Source: UMGS687 sp964383665
Lineage (GTDB): Bacteria > Bacillota > Clostridia > Christensenellales > UBA1242
NCBI GenBank assembly: GCA_964383665.1
Contig: CAYLHO010000003.1
Span: forward strand, 1 to 64,000
Reading direction: 5' to 3'
DNA length: 64,000 nucleotides
The translations under genes and the position numbers were made by a program. A model generated the notes under the pieces. The model was not told the origin of the DNA and did no database searches. It saw only the letters and a program-made list of their open reading frames with translations. This document shows positions 16,809 to 24,359 of this stretch, piece by piece. The first letter of the stretch is position 1. Each line of letters begins with the position of its first letter.

Positions 16809-16925
16809 AAAAGTTATCCACATTTCCACAAATAAATAATTATTCATAACTGCTTATAATTATAAATTTTTTGCCATTTTTGGTGGATTTTGGCAATATT
16901 TGGAAAAGTTATCCACATTTCCACA
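16809..16925 (+). repeat. 22-bp direct repeat holding two perfect DnaA boxes
   Basis: Two identical 22-bp copies (16809-16830 and 16904-16925) are spaced 95 bp apart, about nine helical turns. Each contains TTATCCACA (16814-16822 and 16909-16917), the consensus DnaA box. Between them lie an AT-rich tract and an inverted repeat TTGCCA / TGGCAA. They sit in a gene-free stretch (16726-17104), 43 kb from dnaA. Confidence 0.75.
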
Positions 16926-17104
16926 TATTTTCCTAGGCAAATTTTAAAAGTCCGCATTTTAGGGAGTTTCGTCGGATTGAATTATGTTGACAACTTCAAG
17001 CACGTTGATTTTTGTTTAAAAAGCTGGGCTATTTTTACAAAATCATGTCCTAAATCTTGTGTTCAAAGGGCTCTGAAAACACGACATGTTGAATGCATAT
17101 TATA

Positions 17105-17135
17105 CATAAAAAATGCCGAGGGATTTCGGCATTTT
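17105..17135 (-). terminator. Terminator of thrS
   Basis: AAATGCCGA / TCGGCATTT stem; on the minus strand a T6 run follows, just after the thrS stop. Confidence 0.85.
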
Positions 17136-17138
17136 ATG

Positions 17139-18872
17139 TTATATCTTTTTTGTTTTGATTTCGGTTAAAAGTCTTTCAATAAATTCGTTAACATTCAATC
17201 CAGATGCGTTTTCATTTTTTCTTCCGCGAATTGAAATTGTTTTTGTTTCAACTTCGTTGTCGCCAATAATAACCATGTATGGAACTTTCATAAGTTGCGC
17301 TTCGCGAATTTTATATCCAATCTTTTCGTTTCTGCTGTCAAGTTCAACACGGATTCCCTTTTCATCAAGCGCTTTTGTTATTTCTTTTGCATATTCAAGG
17401 GAACTGTCGGCAATGTTCATAACTTTAACTTGAACAGGAGCAAGCCAAAGAGGGAATGCTCCGGCAAAATGTTCAATCAAAATTCCAAAGAATCTTTCAA
17501 ATGAACCATAAACAACACGGTGGATCATTATTGGACGGTGCTTTTCGCCGTCTTCGCCCGTATACTCAAGCTCGAAGCGTTGTGGGAGTTGGAAATCAAG
17601 TTGAATTGTTCCACATTGCCATGTTCTTCCAATTGCGTCGGTTAAGTGGAAGTCAATTTTTGGACCATAGAACGCGCCGTCGCCCTCATTAATAACATAA
17701 TCAATTCCCAATTCATCGAGAGCATTTCGAAGCCCTTCGGTTGCCATTTCCCAATCTTCGTCGCTTCCCATGCTGTTTTCTGGGCGAGTTGAAAGTTCAA
17801 CGTGATATTTAAAGTTAAATGTTTTATAAACCTCATCAATTAAAGCAACAACATTTTTGATTTCGCCTTTAATTTGTTCTGGGGTCATGAAAATATGAGC
17901 GTCGTCTTGAGTGAAGCAGCGAACACGCATAAGCCCGCCAAGTTCGCCCGATTTTTCATGGCGATGGACAAGCCCAAGTTCGCCCAATCTTAATGGCAAA
18001 TCGCGGTATGAATGTGGGCTGTTTTTATAAACCAAAATTCCCCCTGGGCAATTCATAGGTTTAATTGCAAAATCGGTTTCATCAATTTTGGTTGTGTACA
18101 TGTTTGCTTTATAGTGATCCCAGTGTCCCGAAGTTTCCCAAAGATGACGCGAAAGCATGATTGGAGTTGAAATTTCGTCGTAGCCCGCACGCTTATGCAA
18201 CTCATGCCAATAGTTTACGAGTTCATTTCTAATGATCATTCCGTTTGGAAGATAGAATGGAAAACCTGGACCTTCTTGCGACAACATGAAAAGTTTAAGT
18301 TCTTTCCCGAGTTTTCTGTTATCGCGTTTTTTCGCTTCTTCAAGCATATTTAAGTAGTCCGCCAAAGCTTTCTTATCCTTAAAAGCATAAACATAGATTC
18401 TTTGAAGCATTTTATTCTTTTCGTTTCCGCGCCAATATGCCCCATTAACTTTTGCAACTTTAAACCCATAGTTTTGGAGTTTACGTGTGTTTTCAACATG
18501 AGGCCCACGGCAAAGGTCAACAAAATTTTCGCCAAGATAGTAAATTGAAATTGGCTCATCTTCTGGAAGTTCGTTAATGAGCTCAAGTTTGTATGGATTG
18601 TTTTTAAAGAGTTCGGTTGCCTTTTCTCTTGAAACAACTTCTCTAACAAAGTTCTCCCCTTTGTTAATTATTGAAGTCATTTCCTTTTCAATCTTTTTAA
18701 AGTCCTCTGGCGTGAAAGCAGTGTCAACATCGAAATCATAGTAAAGCCCGTCTGAAATTGCAGGCCCAATTGTCAATTTTGCGCTTGGATACAACTTTAA
18801 AACAGCCTTTGCCAAAACGTGGGCAAGGCCATGGCGACCAATCATTTCTTCATTAAGTTCTTCTTTTTCCAT
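17139..18872 (-). CDS. thrS: Threonine--tRNA ligase lacking the TGS domain
   Basis: 577 residues against about 640 for most bacterial ThrRS. The N-terminal TGS domain is absent and the protein begins at the editing domain, whose metal/editing residues remain (HGLAH at residues 14-18 and LCRGPHV). The class II core is complete: motif 2 VHRHEKSGELGGLMRVR, the zinc Cys in NCPGGI, motif 3 YGSFERFFGILIEH, and the C-terminal anticodon domain. The start has GAGGATAA upstream. ytxC lies 85 bases upstream in the same direction, as in Bacillus. No T-box leader is visible. Confidence 0.95.
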   Translation of the reverse strand: MEKEELNEEMIGRHGLAHVLAKAVLKLYPSAKLTIGPAISDGLYYDFDVDTAFTPEDFKKIEKEMTSIINKGENFVREVVSREKATELFKNNPYKLELINELPEDEPISIYYLGENFVDLCRGPHVENTRKLQNYGFKVAKVNGAYWRGNEKNKMLQRIYVYAFKDKKALADYLNMLEEAKKRDNRKLGKELKLFMLSQEGPGFPFYLPNGMIIRNELVNYWHELHKRAGYDEISTPIMLSRHLWETSGHWDHYKANMYTTKIDETDFAIKPMNCPGGILVYKNSPHSYRDLPLRLGELGLVHRHEKSGELGGLMRVRCFTQDDAHIFMTPEQIKGEIKNVVALIDEVYKTFNFKYHVELSTRPENSMGSDEDWEMATEGLRNALDELGIDYVINEGDGAFYGPKIDFHLTDAIGRTWQCGTIQLDFQLPQRFELEYTGEDGEKHRPIMIHRVVYGSFERFFGILIEHFAGAFPLWLAPVQVKVMNIADSSLEYAKEITKALDEKGIRVELDSRNEKIGYKIREAQLMKVPYMVIIGDNEVETKTISIRGRKNENASGLNVNEFIERLLTEIKTKKI

Positions 18873-18957
18873 ATATTTATCCTCTTACAATTAATTTACA
18901 TCAACTGCGTGAAGATGTCAATTTTTTTGCCTTAATATTTTGCTTTTCACAAAAAAT

Positions 18958-19734
18958 TTATGGGGTTTGAGAACTTTCCGGAAGAATTGAAACACGATTT
19001 TCAAATATTTGAGAAATAAGCGTTAAGGCACAGTTGTTTTCAAACGGGCTGCAATAGACATTAATTTTCCTTGGAGAAAGAGCAATTAAATTCGTAACAA
19101 GCCCAACCTCATTGCTTTCAGGCTCAAGGTTTGCAAGAGGAACTTGGCTCGACAAAATCTCGTTAAAACTTTCATCGCAAAGTTTAAACTCATTATCCTT
19201 TTTAACAACATTAATTGTCCCGCGAGAAATTTCAATGTTATCAATAAGAAATTTAAGAAGATCAAGAAACGTATCGCTGCAAAGAAGATAGGAAGCATTG
19301 TCGTTTGCAAGTTTAATTATTTCAATCCATTTCATTCGAAGCGGCTTAAGCCGAAAGTTAAAGAAAGATTCAAGATTAAGCTCTCCCTCAATTTTAAGAG
19401 CTCGGGAAACTATGTACTTATCTGTTTCGCGGTCGAACGCAACAAGCGCTTTTTTGAAAGCTTTAAAACTGATTTCGTTTTTAACGGGTATTCTTAAGTT
19501 TTGTTCAACAAATTCAAGTTTAAAAAAGGTTGAAATTGCGTCCGAAATTGCGTCCGAAATAAAAAAGCACACTCTTGGTTTTTCAAGTTCCTCACACCCA
19601 ACAACAACATAACAATTTTCTCCAGAGGAATATTGTGTTAAAATTGCTCCACTCCCAGAAGTTGAGAGTTTAAGGTCTGAAAAAATTTGATTTGCAATTT
19701 TTTCGTTTGATGTTGAAAGTTGAAATTCGAACAT
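18958..19734 (-). CDS. YtxC-like sporulation protein
   Basis: 258 residues. The centre contains LNLESFFNFRLKPLRMKW and the C-terminal half has FLDLLKFLIDN followed by TINVVKKDNEFKLCDE, matching the YtxC family (seen in endospore formers, function unknown). Position directly upstream of thrS supports this, since thrS and ytxC are neighbours in Bacillus. A duplicated ISDAISDAIS stretch occurs near residue 60. No clear Shine-Dalgarno sequence precedes the ATG. Confidence 0.7.
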   Translation of the reverse strand: MFEFQLSTSNEKIANQIFSDLKLSTSGSGAILTQYSSGENCYVVVGCEELEKPRVCFFISDAISDAISTFFKLEFVEQNLRIPVKNEISFKAFKKALVAFDRETDKYIVSRALKIEGELNLESFFNFRLKPLRMKWIEIIKLANDNASYLLCSDTFLDLLKFLIDNIEISRGTINVVKKDNEFKLCDESFNEILSSQVPLANLEPESNEVGLVTNLIALSPRKINVYCSPFENNCALTLISQIFENRVSILPESSQTP

Positions 19735-19781
19735 GCTATTTCTTTTTCTCTATTGCAAAATTTGTTCTTTTGAACAGCAAT

Positions 19782-19813
19782 AAAAAACCCTTGCATTGTA
19801 TTTTATGCAAGGG
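19782..19813 (-). terminator. Terminator of the gene at 19836-20393
   Basis: CCCTTGCA / TGCAAGGG stem with a 10-base loop, T6 on the minus strand. Confidence 0.85.
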
Positions 19814-19835
19814 AAGAAATTTTAACCGCGAAATG

Positions 19836-20393
19836 TTATTTTGCTATATCTAAAGTTTTTATAACAACATTAACAAGTTCATTAACAAACTTATAATTTT
19901 CAACCGCGCTTTCAACAGGACGCGATGTGTCAAGTTTTGCAACCGAAGTTCCAAAACAAACAAGATTTCTGTCGAGCTTAACAAATAGTTGAATTGAGTA
20001 GCTTCTTCCAACATTTGTTGCAACATCCATAACATTTGCAAAAACTGTTTTTCCATGAATTTTGATTGCCTTATGGAAAACAGGCCTCATGCTTGATGTT
20101 TCCGAAACAGCATAGTCTGCTGCGTTTTCTTTTATATAATCATTAATTCCTTGAACATCTTTGTTGTTTCTTTCAAGGCGATTAAGTTCCTCGTTGAGTT
20201 CGGAAATAAATTCTCCCGAGCTTTCGCCATAATCAAACATACTAACAACATCGAAGCCATCATTTTTCTCAATTGCAAAGCCATATACGCAAGGAACAAG
20301 TTCTGTTGAAAGAATTGAAAAATCTCTATATCTTTCTGGTTTAATAATTCTCCACGCGTCTGGTTTAGTAAACTGGTAACGTTTTTCTGCCAT
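19836..20393 (-). CDS. Hypothetical soluble protein
   Basis: 185 residues from ATG 20393, which has AAAGGAG seven bases upstream; the frame extends two codons further to a TTG that would overlap this site. There is no membrane segment. The sequence mixes strands and helices (SILSTELVPCVYGFAIEK..., SMRPVFHKAIKIHGKTVFANV, YSIQLFVKLDRNLVCFGTS). I do not recognise the family. Codon use matches the core genes, and it has its own terminator, so it is a real single gene. Confidence 0.55.
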   Translation of the reverse strand: MAEKRYQFTKPDAWRIIKPERYRDFSILSTELVPCVYGFAIEKNDGFDVVSMFDYGESSGEFISELNEELNRLERNNKDVQGINDYIKENAADYAVSETSSMRPVFHKAIKIHGKTVFANVMDVATNVGRSYSIQLFVKLDRNLVCFGTSVAKLDTSRPVESAVENYKFVNELVNVVIKTLDIAK

Positions 20394-20507
20394 AAACAAA
20401 CTCCTTTTATTCAGTTACATTATCTCACATTTTTCAAGATAAACCAAACATTTTAAATACGTTTCAAGAATTTTCCCACATAAAGCAGATTCCTAAACAA
20501 GCATTTT

Positions 20508-21554
20508 TTAATATCCCTTTTTGTAAGAAAATGGCAAATATCTTCTTTTGTCATAAACCTTTTTCGTGTCAAAAAAATCCGCATACTCCTCTTCACAAAG
20601 TCTAAGACTTGTTCCGTCGAGAGGGTGACGATAAAAATATGTTGCCCCGCTTTCTTGAATTTCGCCTTTTGTTGGAACGCTGCCCGTGCAAAGAAAAATG
20701 TTATAGCCATGTTGCTTTAAAATTTCATTGTTAAAACTTTTTGCCTTGTGATTCCCTCCCGGATAGCAATAGACTTTTGTCTCCCCAAGATACACTCCAA
20801 TTTCCTCTTCCCATTTTTTCAAATCCTTACTAAATTCATAGGAATCAATATATTGAGTGTTACAATGGGAGTAACTGTGGCAACCAAAGCGATAACCCTT
20901 CTCTTTTAAAACTTCAACAAGAATTTTTAAACTCTCCTTTTCTCTTTCAAGTTTTTCGCCAGAAAGCGGGGACTCGCTGAAAACCCTGTGTCCAAACGCC
21001 CCGTTATACCCCGTCACACATAAAATTGCTCTCGCTCCGTTAAATGAGAAATCTGGATTTTCCTCAATAAACTTTTCAAGAATTGTAACCCCATCGCGCT
21101 CTTGTGAAAATTTTTGTTCTTCACAACTTGCATAGTCCCAAATTTCGCCATCTTTCACAACAATCTTTTCAACAATTCCTCTTCCAACCGTGTCATAAGT
21201 CATGTCATCAAAACTTAAAATCAAGGGCTTTTTCCCATTAAAGGAAACATTGCTTTTCTCTTCCCATTTCCCATTGTTAAAAGAGTACGCATCCTCAATG
21301 TTAACCAAAGCAAATCCACGCAAGTAAAATTCTTCTAAAATCTTTTTAAACTCACTTGCCGTTAAATGATCTCGATCAAAACATTTTCGAATGTAATTCG
21401 AATCCGAATATGCCCGCTCGGGGCTGTAAACAAGTTCATGAGTGAAAAAATGTTGAACGTGCGTTTTTTCTTCGGCAAAAACACCGCCAATTCCCCCTCT
21501 CAAACTTCCAACAATAAAAAAACAAACTAAAGCAATAAAAAATATTTTTTTCAT
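20508..21554 (-). CDS. Secreted polysaccharide deacetylase (NodB/CE4-like)
   Basis: 348 residues with an N-terminal signal peptide (MKKIFFIALVCFFIVGS, cut near residue 27). The NodB-type motifs are visible: PLILSFDDMTYD (residues 110-121, catalytic and metal Asp pair) and FGCHSYSHCN (the two metal-binding His), then a VYCYPGGNHKAKS motif 3. CE4 enzymes remove acetyl groups from peptidoglycan or other polysaccharides outside the membrane. An expanded loop between motifs 1 and 2 makes it longer than the minimal domain. Monocistronic; only a weak ribosome site (AAAGAA). Confidence 0.85.
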   Translation of the reverse strand: MKKIFFIALVCFFIVGSLRGGIGGVFAEEKTHVQHFFTHELVYSPERAYSDSNYIRKCFDRDHLTASEFKKILEEFYLRGFALVNIEDAYSFNNGKWEEKSNVSFNGKKPLILSFDDMTYDTVGRGIVEKIVVKDGEIWDYASCEEQKFSQERDGVTILEKFIEENPDFSFNGARAILCVTGYNGAFGHRVFSESPLSGEKLEREKESLKILVEVLKEKGYRFGCHSYSHCNTQYIDSYEFSKDLKKWEEEIGVYLGETKVYCYPGGNHKAKSFNNEILKQHGYNIFLCTGSVPTKGEIQESGATYFYRHPLDGTSLRLCEEEYADFFDTKKVYDKRRYLPFSYKKGY

Positions 21555-21658
21555 TTCTTTAGTTTGTCAAAAAAAATTCATTTTATGATCCTTGAACTTT
21601 CCTCCGTGCAAATTAAGAAAATTCTAAATTTTTAGTCCGCCCCAACAAAACCCTATCT

Positions 21659-22138
21659 TCATTTTCTCTCTTCAAGTTGAACACACTCAAAAGCACCGTT
21701 ATAGTCTTTTATGGCTTGCTTCAATAATTCAGGTTTTAAAACATATTTATCAATTTCGTCAATGTTAACCCACTTAAAAATATATTTTTCGCCCTCAAGA
21801 CCATAGAATTCTTCCTTTGCCTCCAAAGTGCCATTCACCCCGGTCAATTCAACAACAAAATTATTGGATATCTCATGGAATTCCACACCGTTAAAAACAA
21901 ACATGTTCTCAAGAAAAAGGCGTTCTTTTAGACAAATTCCCTTAAGCCCAAGTTCTTCTTCCAACTCTCTTTTTAAAGCATCTTTGCAAAATTCAAACCA
22001 TTCAACGCGCCCACCTGGCAAAAGATAAAAATCGTATCCTTTAATTGTGTGCAAAAGCACTCTTTTTTTATCTGAACTGATGATTATCGCTCCAACGCGG
22101 TAGTTAAATTTTTTATTCTCTTCTTTGAATGAAATCAT
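21659..22138 (-). CDS. Nudix hydrolase
   Basis: 159 residues. A complete Nudix box is present: GGRVEWFEFCKDALKRELEE followed by ELGL, near residues 42-65, with the metal-binding RELEEE core. Flanking strands (GAIIISSDKKRVLLHT) fit an ADP-ribose or nucleotide-sugar type hydrolase, but the substrate cannot be read from sequence. The start has GAGGAGAAGTT upstream. Monocistronic, at the edge of the 22139-22408 non-coding stretch. Confidence 0.9.
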   Translation of the reverse strand: MISFKEENKKFNYRVGAIIISSDKKRVLLHTIKGYDFYLLPGGRVEWFEFCKDALKRELEEELGLKGICLKERLFLENMFVFNGVEFHEISNNFVVELTGVNGTLEAKEEFYGLEGEKYIFKWVNIDEIDKYVLKPELLKQAIKDYNGAFECVQLEERK

Positions 22139-22193
22139 AACTTCTCCTCGTTTTCCCTTTTAATATATACGATATCGCAAATCATGTCAATAT

Positions 22194-22368
22194 TTATTCA
22201 ACTTTCTCCCCGCTTCCGCCGCCTCTCGTTGCCCCCAAATTTCCGTTTGAAATCGCAAACGTTTTCGCTTTAGCCCTCTCCCTTTTCATTCCCGCACCCA
22301 ACAATAGTTCCGCCGTCAACTTCAACTAACAATAATCCGCCGCAAAGAAGCAAAATTTCCGAAGGCAA
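22194..22368 (-). pseudogene. Decayed coding remnant upstream of tRNA-Ser
   Basis: Within the 270-base gap 22139-22408, the minus strand reads two overlapping short frames. One (22270-22368) contains LLLVEVDGGTIVGCGNE and then stops. The other (22194-22289) begins MKRERAKAKTF and contains NGNLGATRGGGSGEKVE. The base composition is C/G-richer than the surroundings. They look like a broken gene end, but I cannot identify it, and chance is possible. Confidence 0.25.
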
Positions 22369-22408
22369 CAACCCTCCCAAAATTTATTTACAATTTCCAA
22401 ACAAAATG

Positions 22409-22437
22409 TTGACTAAAAAAAAAGAATATGCTAAAAT
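22409..22437 (+). promoter_or_regulatory. Promoter of tRNA-Ser
   Basis: TTGACT (22409-22414), 17-base spacer, TAAAAT (22432-22437), about 55 bases before the mature tRNA. Confidence 0.75.
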
Positions 22438-22491
22438 GCAGAATGTCAGCAAAAACTTTGAAGAATCCAACCAAGGTTTCACAATATAATT

Positions 22492-22582
22492 GGAGAAGTA
22501 CCCAAGAGGTCGAAGGGGCTCCCCTGCTAAGGGAGTAGGCTTGTAACAGGGCGCGAGGGTTCAAATCCCTCCTTCTCCGCCA
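22492..22582 (+). tRNA. tRNA-Ser (anticodon GCU)
   Basis: 91 bases including an encoded CCA (22580-22582). The acceptor stem GGAGAAG / CTTCTCC pairs perfectly, the T-arm reads GAGGGTTCAAATCCCTC, and a long variable arm marks a class II tRNA. The anticodon loop CTGCTAA gives GCT at 22526-22528, reading AGC and AGU serine codons. It has its own promoter and terminator. Confidence 0.95.
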
Positions 22583-22587
22583 AGTGA

Positions 22588-22627
22588 GAACAATCCGAAC
22601 CCTTGTGGTCGGGTTGTTCTTTTTTTT
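22588..22627 (+). terminator. Terminator of tRNA-Ser
   Basis: AACAATCCGA / TCGGGTTGTT 10-bp stem with a T8 run. Confidence 0.9.
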
Positions 22628-22630
22628 AAA

Positions 22631-22660
22631 AAACCACTAGGATATCCTGGTGGCTTTTTT
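22631..22660. terminator. Terminator facing the second XRE gene
   Basis: CCACTAGGATATCCTGGTGG palindromic hairpin with A run upstream and T run downstream; serves the minus-strand XRE gene and backs up the tRNA terminator. Confidence 0.8.
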
Positions 22661-22681
22661 GTCTTATATTTCGGGCTAATG

Positions 22682-22927
22682 CTAATCTAATTTTAAATTA
22701 TCGGCAAGAAAAGCGGGGTCATCTATAAATTCACTAGGTTTGATACCTAACCCATCTGAGAGCATAATTATTGTTTTTAATGTTATACCTTTCGTTCTTC
22801 GTTGCATTATGCTTTTTATTGTTGGGAATGGGATTCCGCTAAGTTGCGAAAGTTTGTATTGCGTTAAATTCCGTTCCCCCATAAACTTGCACAACCTCTC
22901 AACTATTGCATCATTTATAGTTTTCAT
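22682..22927 (-). CDS. XRE-family HTH transcriptional regulator (module 2)
   Basis: 81 residues, essentially one Cro/C1 helix-turn-helix domain (LTQYKLSQLSGIPFPTIKSI). It is paralogous to the XRE protein at 14531-14782: both share the TQYKL.QL.GI core and an (I/K)P(S)EF segment near the C-terminus. It lies divergent from the FxLYD/membrane operon and probably controls it through the repeated AATATAGGAT sites in between. The ribosome site is weak (AGGGTAGCAAA). Confidence 0.88.
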   Translation of the reverse strand: MKTINDAIVERLCKFMGERNLTQYKLSQLSGIPFPTIKSIMQRRTKGITLKTIIMLSDGLGIKPSEFIDDPAFLADNLKLD

Positions 22928-22980
22928 TTTGCTACCCTATTTACTCTTTCTAAAATAGAGTTTACCCCAATAACAGACAA

Positions 22981-23059
22981 AATATAGGATGATACATTAT
23001 TCTAATAGTTGACACATCATCCCAAAAATGTTAATATAGGATTATGCAAAATCCTATTT
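22981..23059 (+). promoter_or_regulatory. Divergent promoter with candidate XRE operators
   Basis: TTGACA (23009-23014), 17-base spacer, TAATAT (23032-23037) drives the FxLYD operon. AATATAGGAT occurs exactly at 22981-22990 and 23033-23042 (overlapping the -10), with an inverted relative AATCCTATTT at 23050. The pair GGATGAT / ATCATCC flanks the -35. This is a typical repressor-operator layout. Confidence 0.6.
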
Positions 23060-23078
23060 ATAGATAAAGGAGTCAACA

Positions 23079-23504
23079 ATGGAAGAAATAAACTTAGGAA
23101 GCGAGGTCACACCTAAAAAGAAAAGCAACAAAAAATTATGGGCAATAGTTGTTGTTTCGGTCCTCTGTTTTATAGCAGCAATAGCTGTTAATGTTGCGTT
23201 AATTCCAAGTGAAAGCAAACCAAAACTTGAAGTAACTGGAACATCTTTATCGGTTGAATACAATGAATATTTAGGTTACAGCGCAACAATTAAGGGAATT
23301 GCAAAAAACGCGACAAACAGAAATTATTCCTACGCGAGTGTTGAATTTTCAGTTTATGACGCTGCAGGAAATAATTTAGGGACAGCAAGAGCAAATATTA
23401 ATAATTTATCAAGTGGAGATACTTGGCGCTTTGAGGCTACTTTGTTTAGTTTCCCAAGTTCACGCCCAACAAATTACAAACTAGTTGATATAACAGTGTG
23501 GTAA
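23079..23504 (+). CDS. Membrane-anchored FxLYD-domain protein
   Basis: 141 residues. A short charged cytoplasmic N-terminus is followed by one membrane helix (about 21-43), then an extracellular beta domain with the FxLYD signature (YASVEFSVYDAAGNNLGTA, then LSSGDTWRFEA). FxLYD domains are found in small anchored surface proteins of Firmicutes; function unknown. It has an AAAGGAG ribosome site and is first gene of an XRE-controlled operon with the gene ten bases downstream. Confidence 0.75.
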   Translation: MEEINLGSEVTPKKKSNKKLWAIVVVSVLCFIAAIAVNVALIPSESKPKLEVTGTSLSVEYNEYLGYSATIKGIAKNATNRNYSYASVEFSVYDAAGNNLGTARANINNLSSGDTWRFEATLFSFPSSRPTNYKLVDITVW

Positions 23505-23514
23505 GGAGAAAAAT

Positions 23515-24114
23515 ATGTATTTAATAATTTTTTGGTCATTATTTATTGTTGTATTCTTTGGAGCACTATCTATTATTTTAGGCGTTCGAAGCTCGAAGCT
23601 TTCAAGGATTAGAGAAGAACAAGAAGAGATAAACGACAAAGCAAAAAAATTAATTCAGGATACCAAATTTAAACAAACAAAAATCTTATTTCTAAACGAT
23701 TATGCAACCCTTAACCAAGACGAATCTTGTAAGAAATTTATTTCGATAGATAGTGAAAACAAGAAAATTTGTTTAATTGATTATTCAAAGGAAAGCTTGG
23801 TTATTGTTGGCTTTGACGAGGTACTAAATTATGAAATATATGAAAATGGCAGCCAGCAAACAGTTGGTGGAAATGTTAATGGAATTTGGGCTGGATTGTT
23901 TGAAGCAGAAACAACCGGAATGTGCAAGGAACTAAAACTTATTATTAGATTAAACAGATATGATATCTCACAAGTATGTTATGAAATAATCTCCAACACA
24001 AGTTTTAACATGGGCGTAAACAAATCATCTAACGTCTATAAACAATGTATAGATACTCTACAAGAAACTGTATCTTTTTTAGAAGTTGTAAAAAATAAAA
24101 ATATGAAAAAATAA
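23515..24114 (+). CDS. Single-pass membrane protein of unknown function
   Basis: 199 residues. One N-terminal membrane helix (about 3-24) is followed by a short basic coiled stretch (KLSRIREEQEEINDKAKK) and a mainly beta domain (FISIDSENKKICLIDY...LVIVGFDEVLNYEIYENG) that faintly resembles bacterial PH-like domains with a Gly-rich hairpin. AAGGAGAAAAAT precedes the ATG. It is co-transcribed with the FxLYD gene. No confident family. Confidence 0.6.
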   Translation: MYLIIFWSLFIVVFFGALSIILGVRSSKLSRIREEQEEINDKAKKLIQDTKFKQTKILFLNDYATLNQDESCKKFISIDSENKKICLIDYSKESLVIVGFDEVLNYEIYENGSQQTVGGNVNGIWAGLFEAETTGMCKELKLIIRLNRYDISQVCYEIISNTSFNMGVNKSSNVYKQCIDTLQETVSFLEVVKNKNMKK

Positions 24115-24121
24115 TAAAAAC

Positions 24122-24155
24122 GCGCTCAAACATTCTCATTATTTGAGTGCTTTTT
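24122..24155 (+). terminator. Terminator of the FxLYD operon
   Basis: GCGCTCAAA / TTTGAGTGC stem (one G-U pair), T5 tail. The remaining bases to 24310 hold no gene I can support. Confidence 0.8.
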
Positions 24156-24310
24156 ATAATAAAAAATTCGAGCAGGATAAGGCTTTGCCAAAAACCTTTG
24201 CCGAAACAAACTGCGCCCTTTCAACCCTATCCGCAAACGCAGTCTACTCTCATTTGCAGGATAATCAATAAAGTTCATGAGAAGAAGTTGAATTATAGTT
24301 CTTCTTTTAG

Positions 24311-24339
24311 TTTACTTAATATTAAATAAATAGTATAAT
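24311..24339 (+). promoter_or_regulatory. Promoter of the OLD-like gene
   Basis: TTTACT (24311-24316), 17-base spacer, TATAAT (24334-24339). The short leader contains GAGG nine bases before ATG 24360. Confidence 0.65.
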
Positions 24340-24359
24340 CGTAATTGAGGCAACAAATT

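Noticed and set aside
17047..17093. CATGTC ... GACATG inverted repeat as a structured RNA
   Set aside because: The arms pair only in short interrupted blocks and no promoter or terminator frames it.
18873..18957. T-box or other leader for thrS
   Set aside because: Only 85 bases separate thrS from ytxC and they lack T-box elements.
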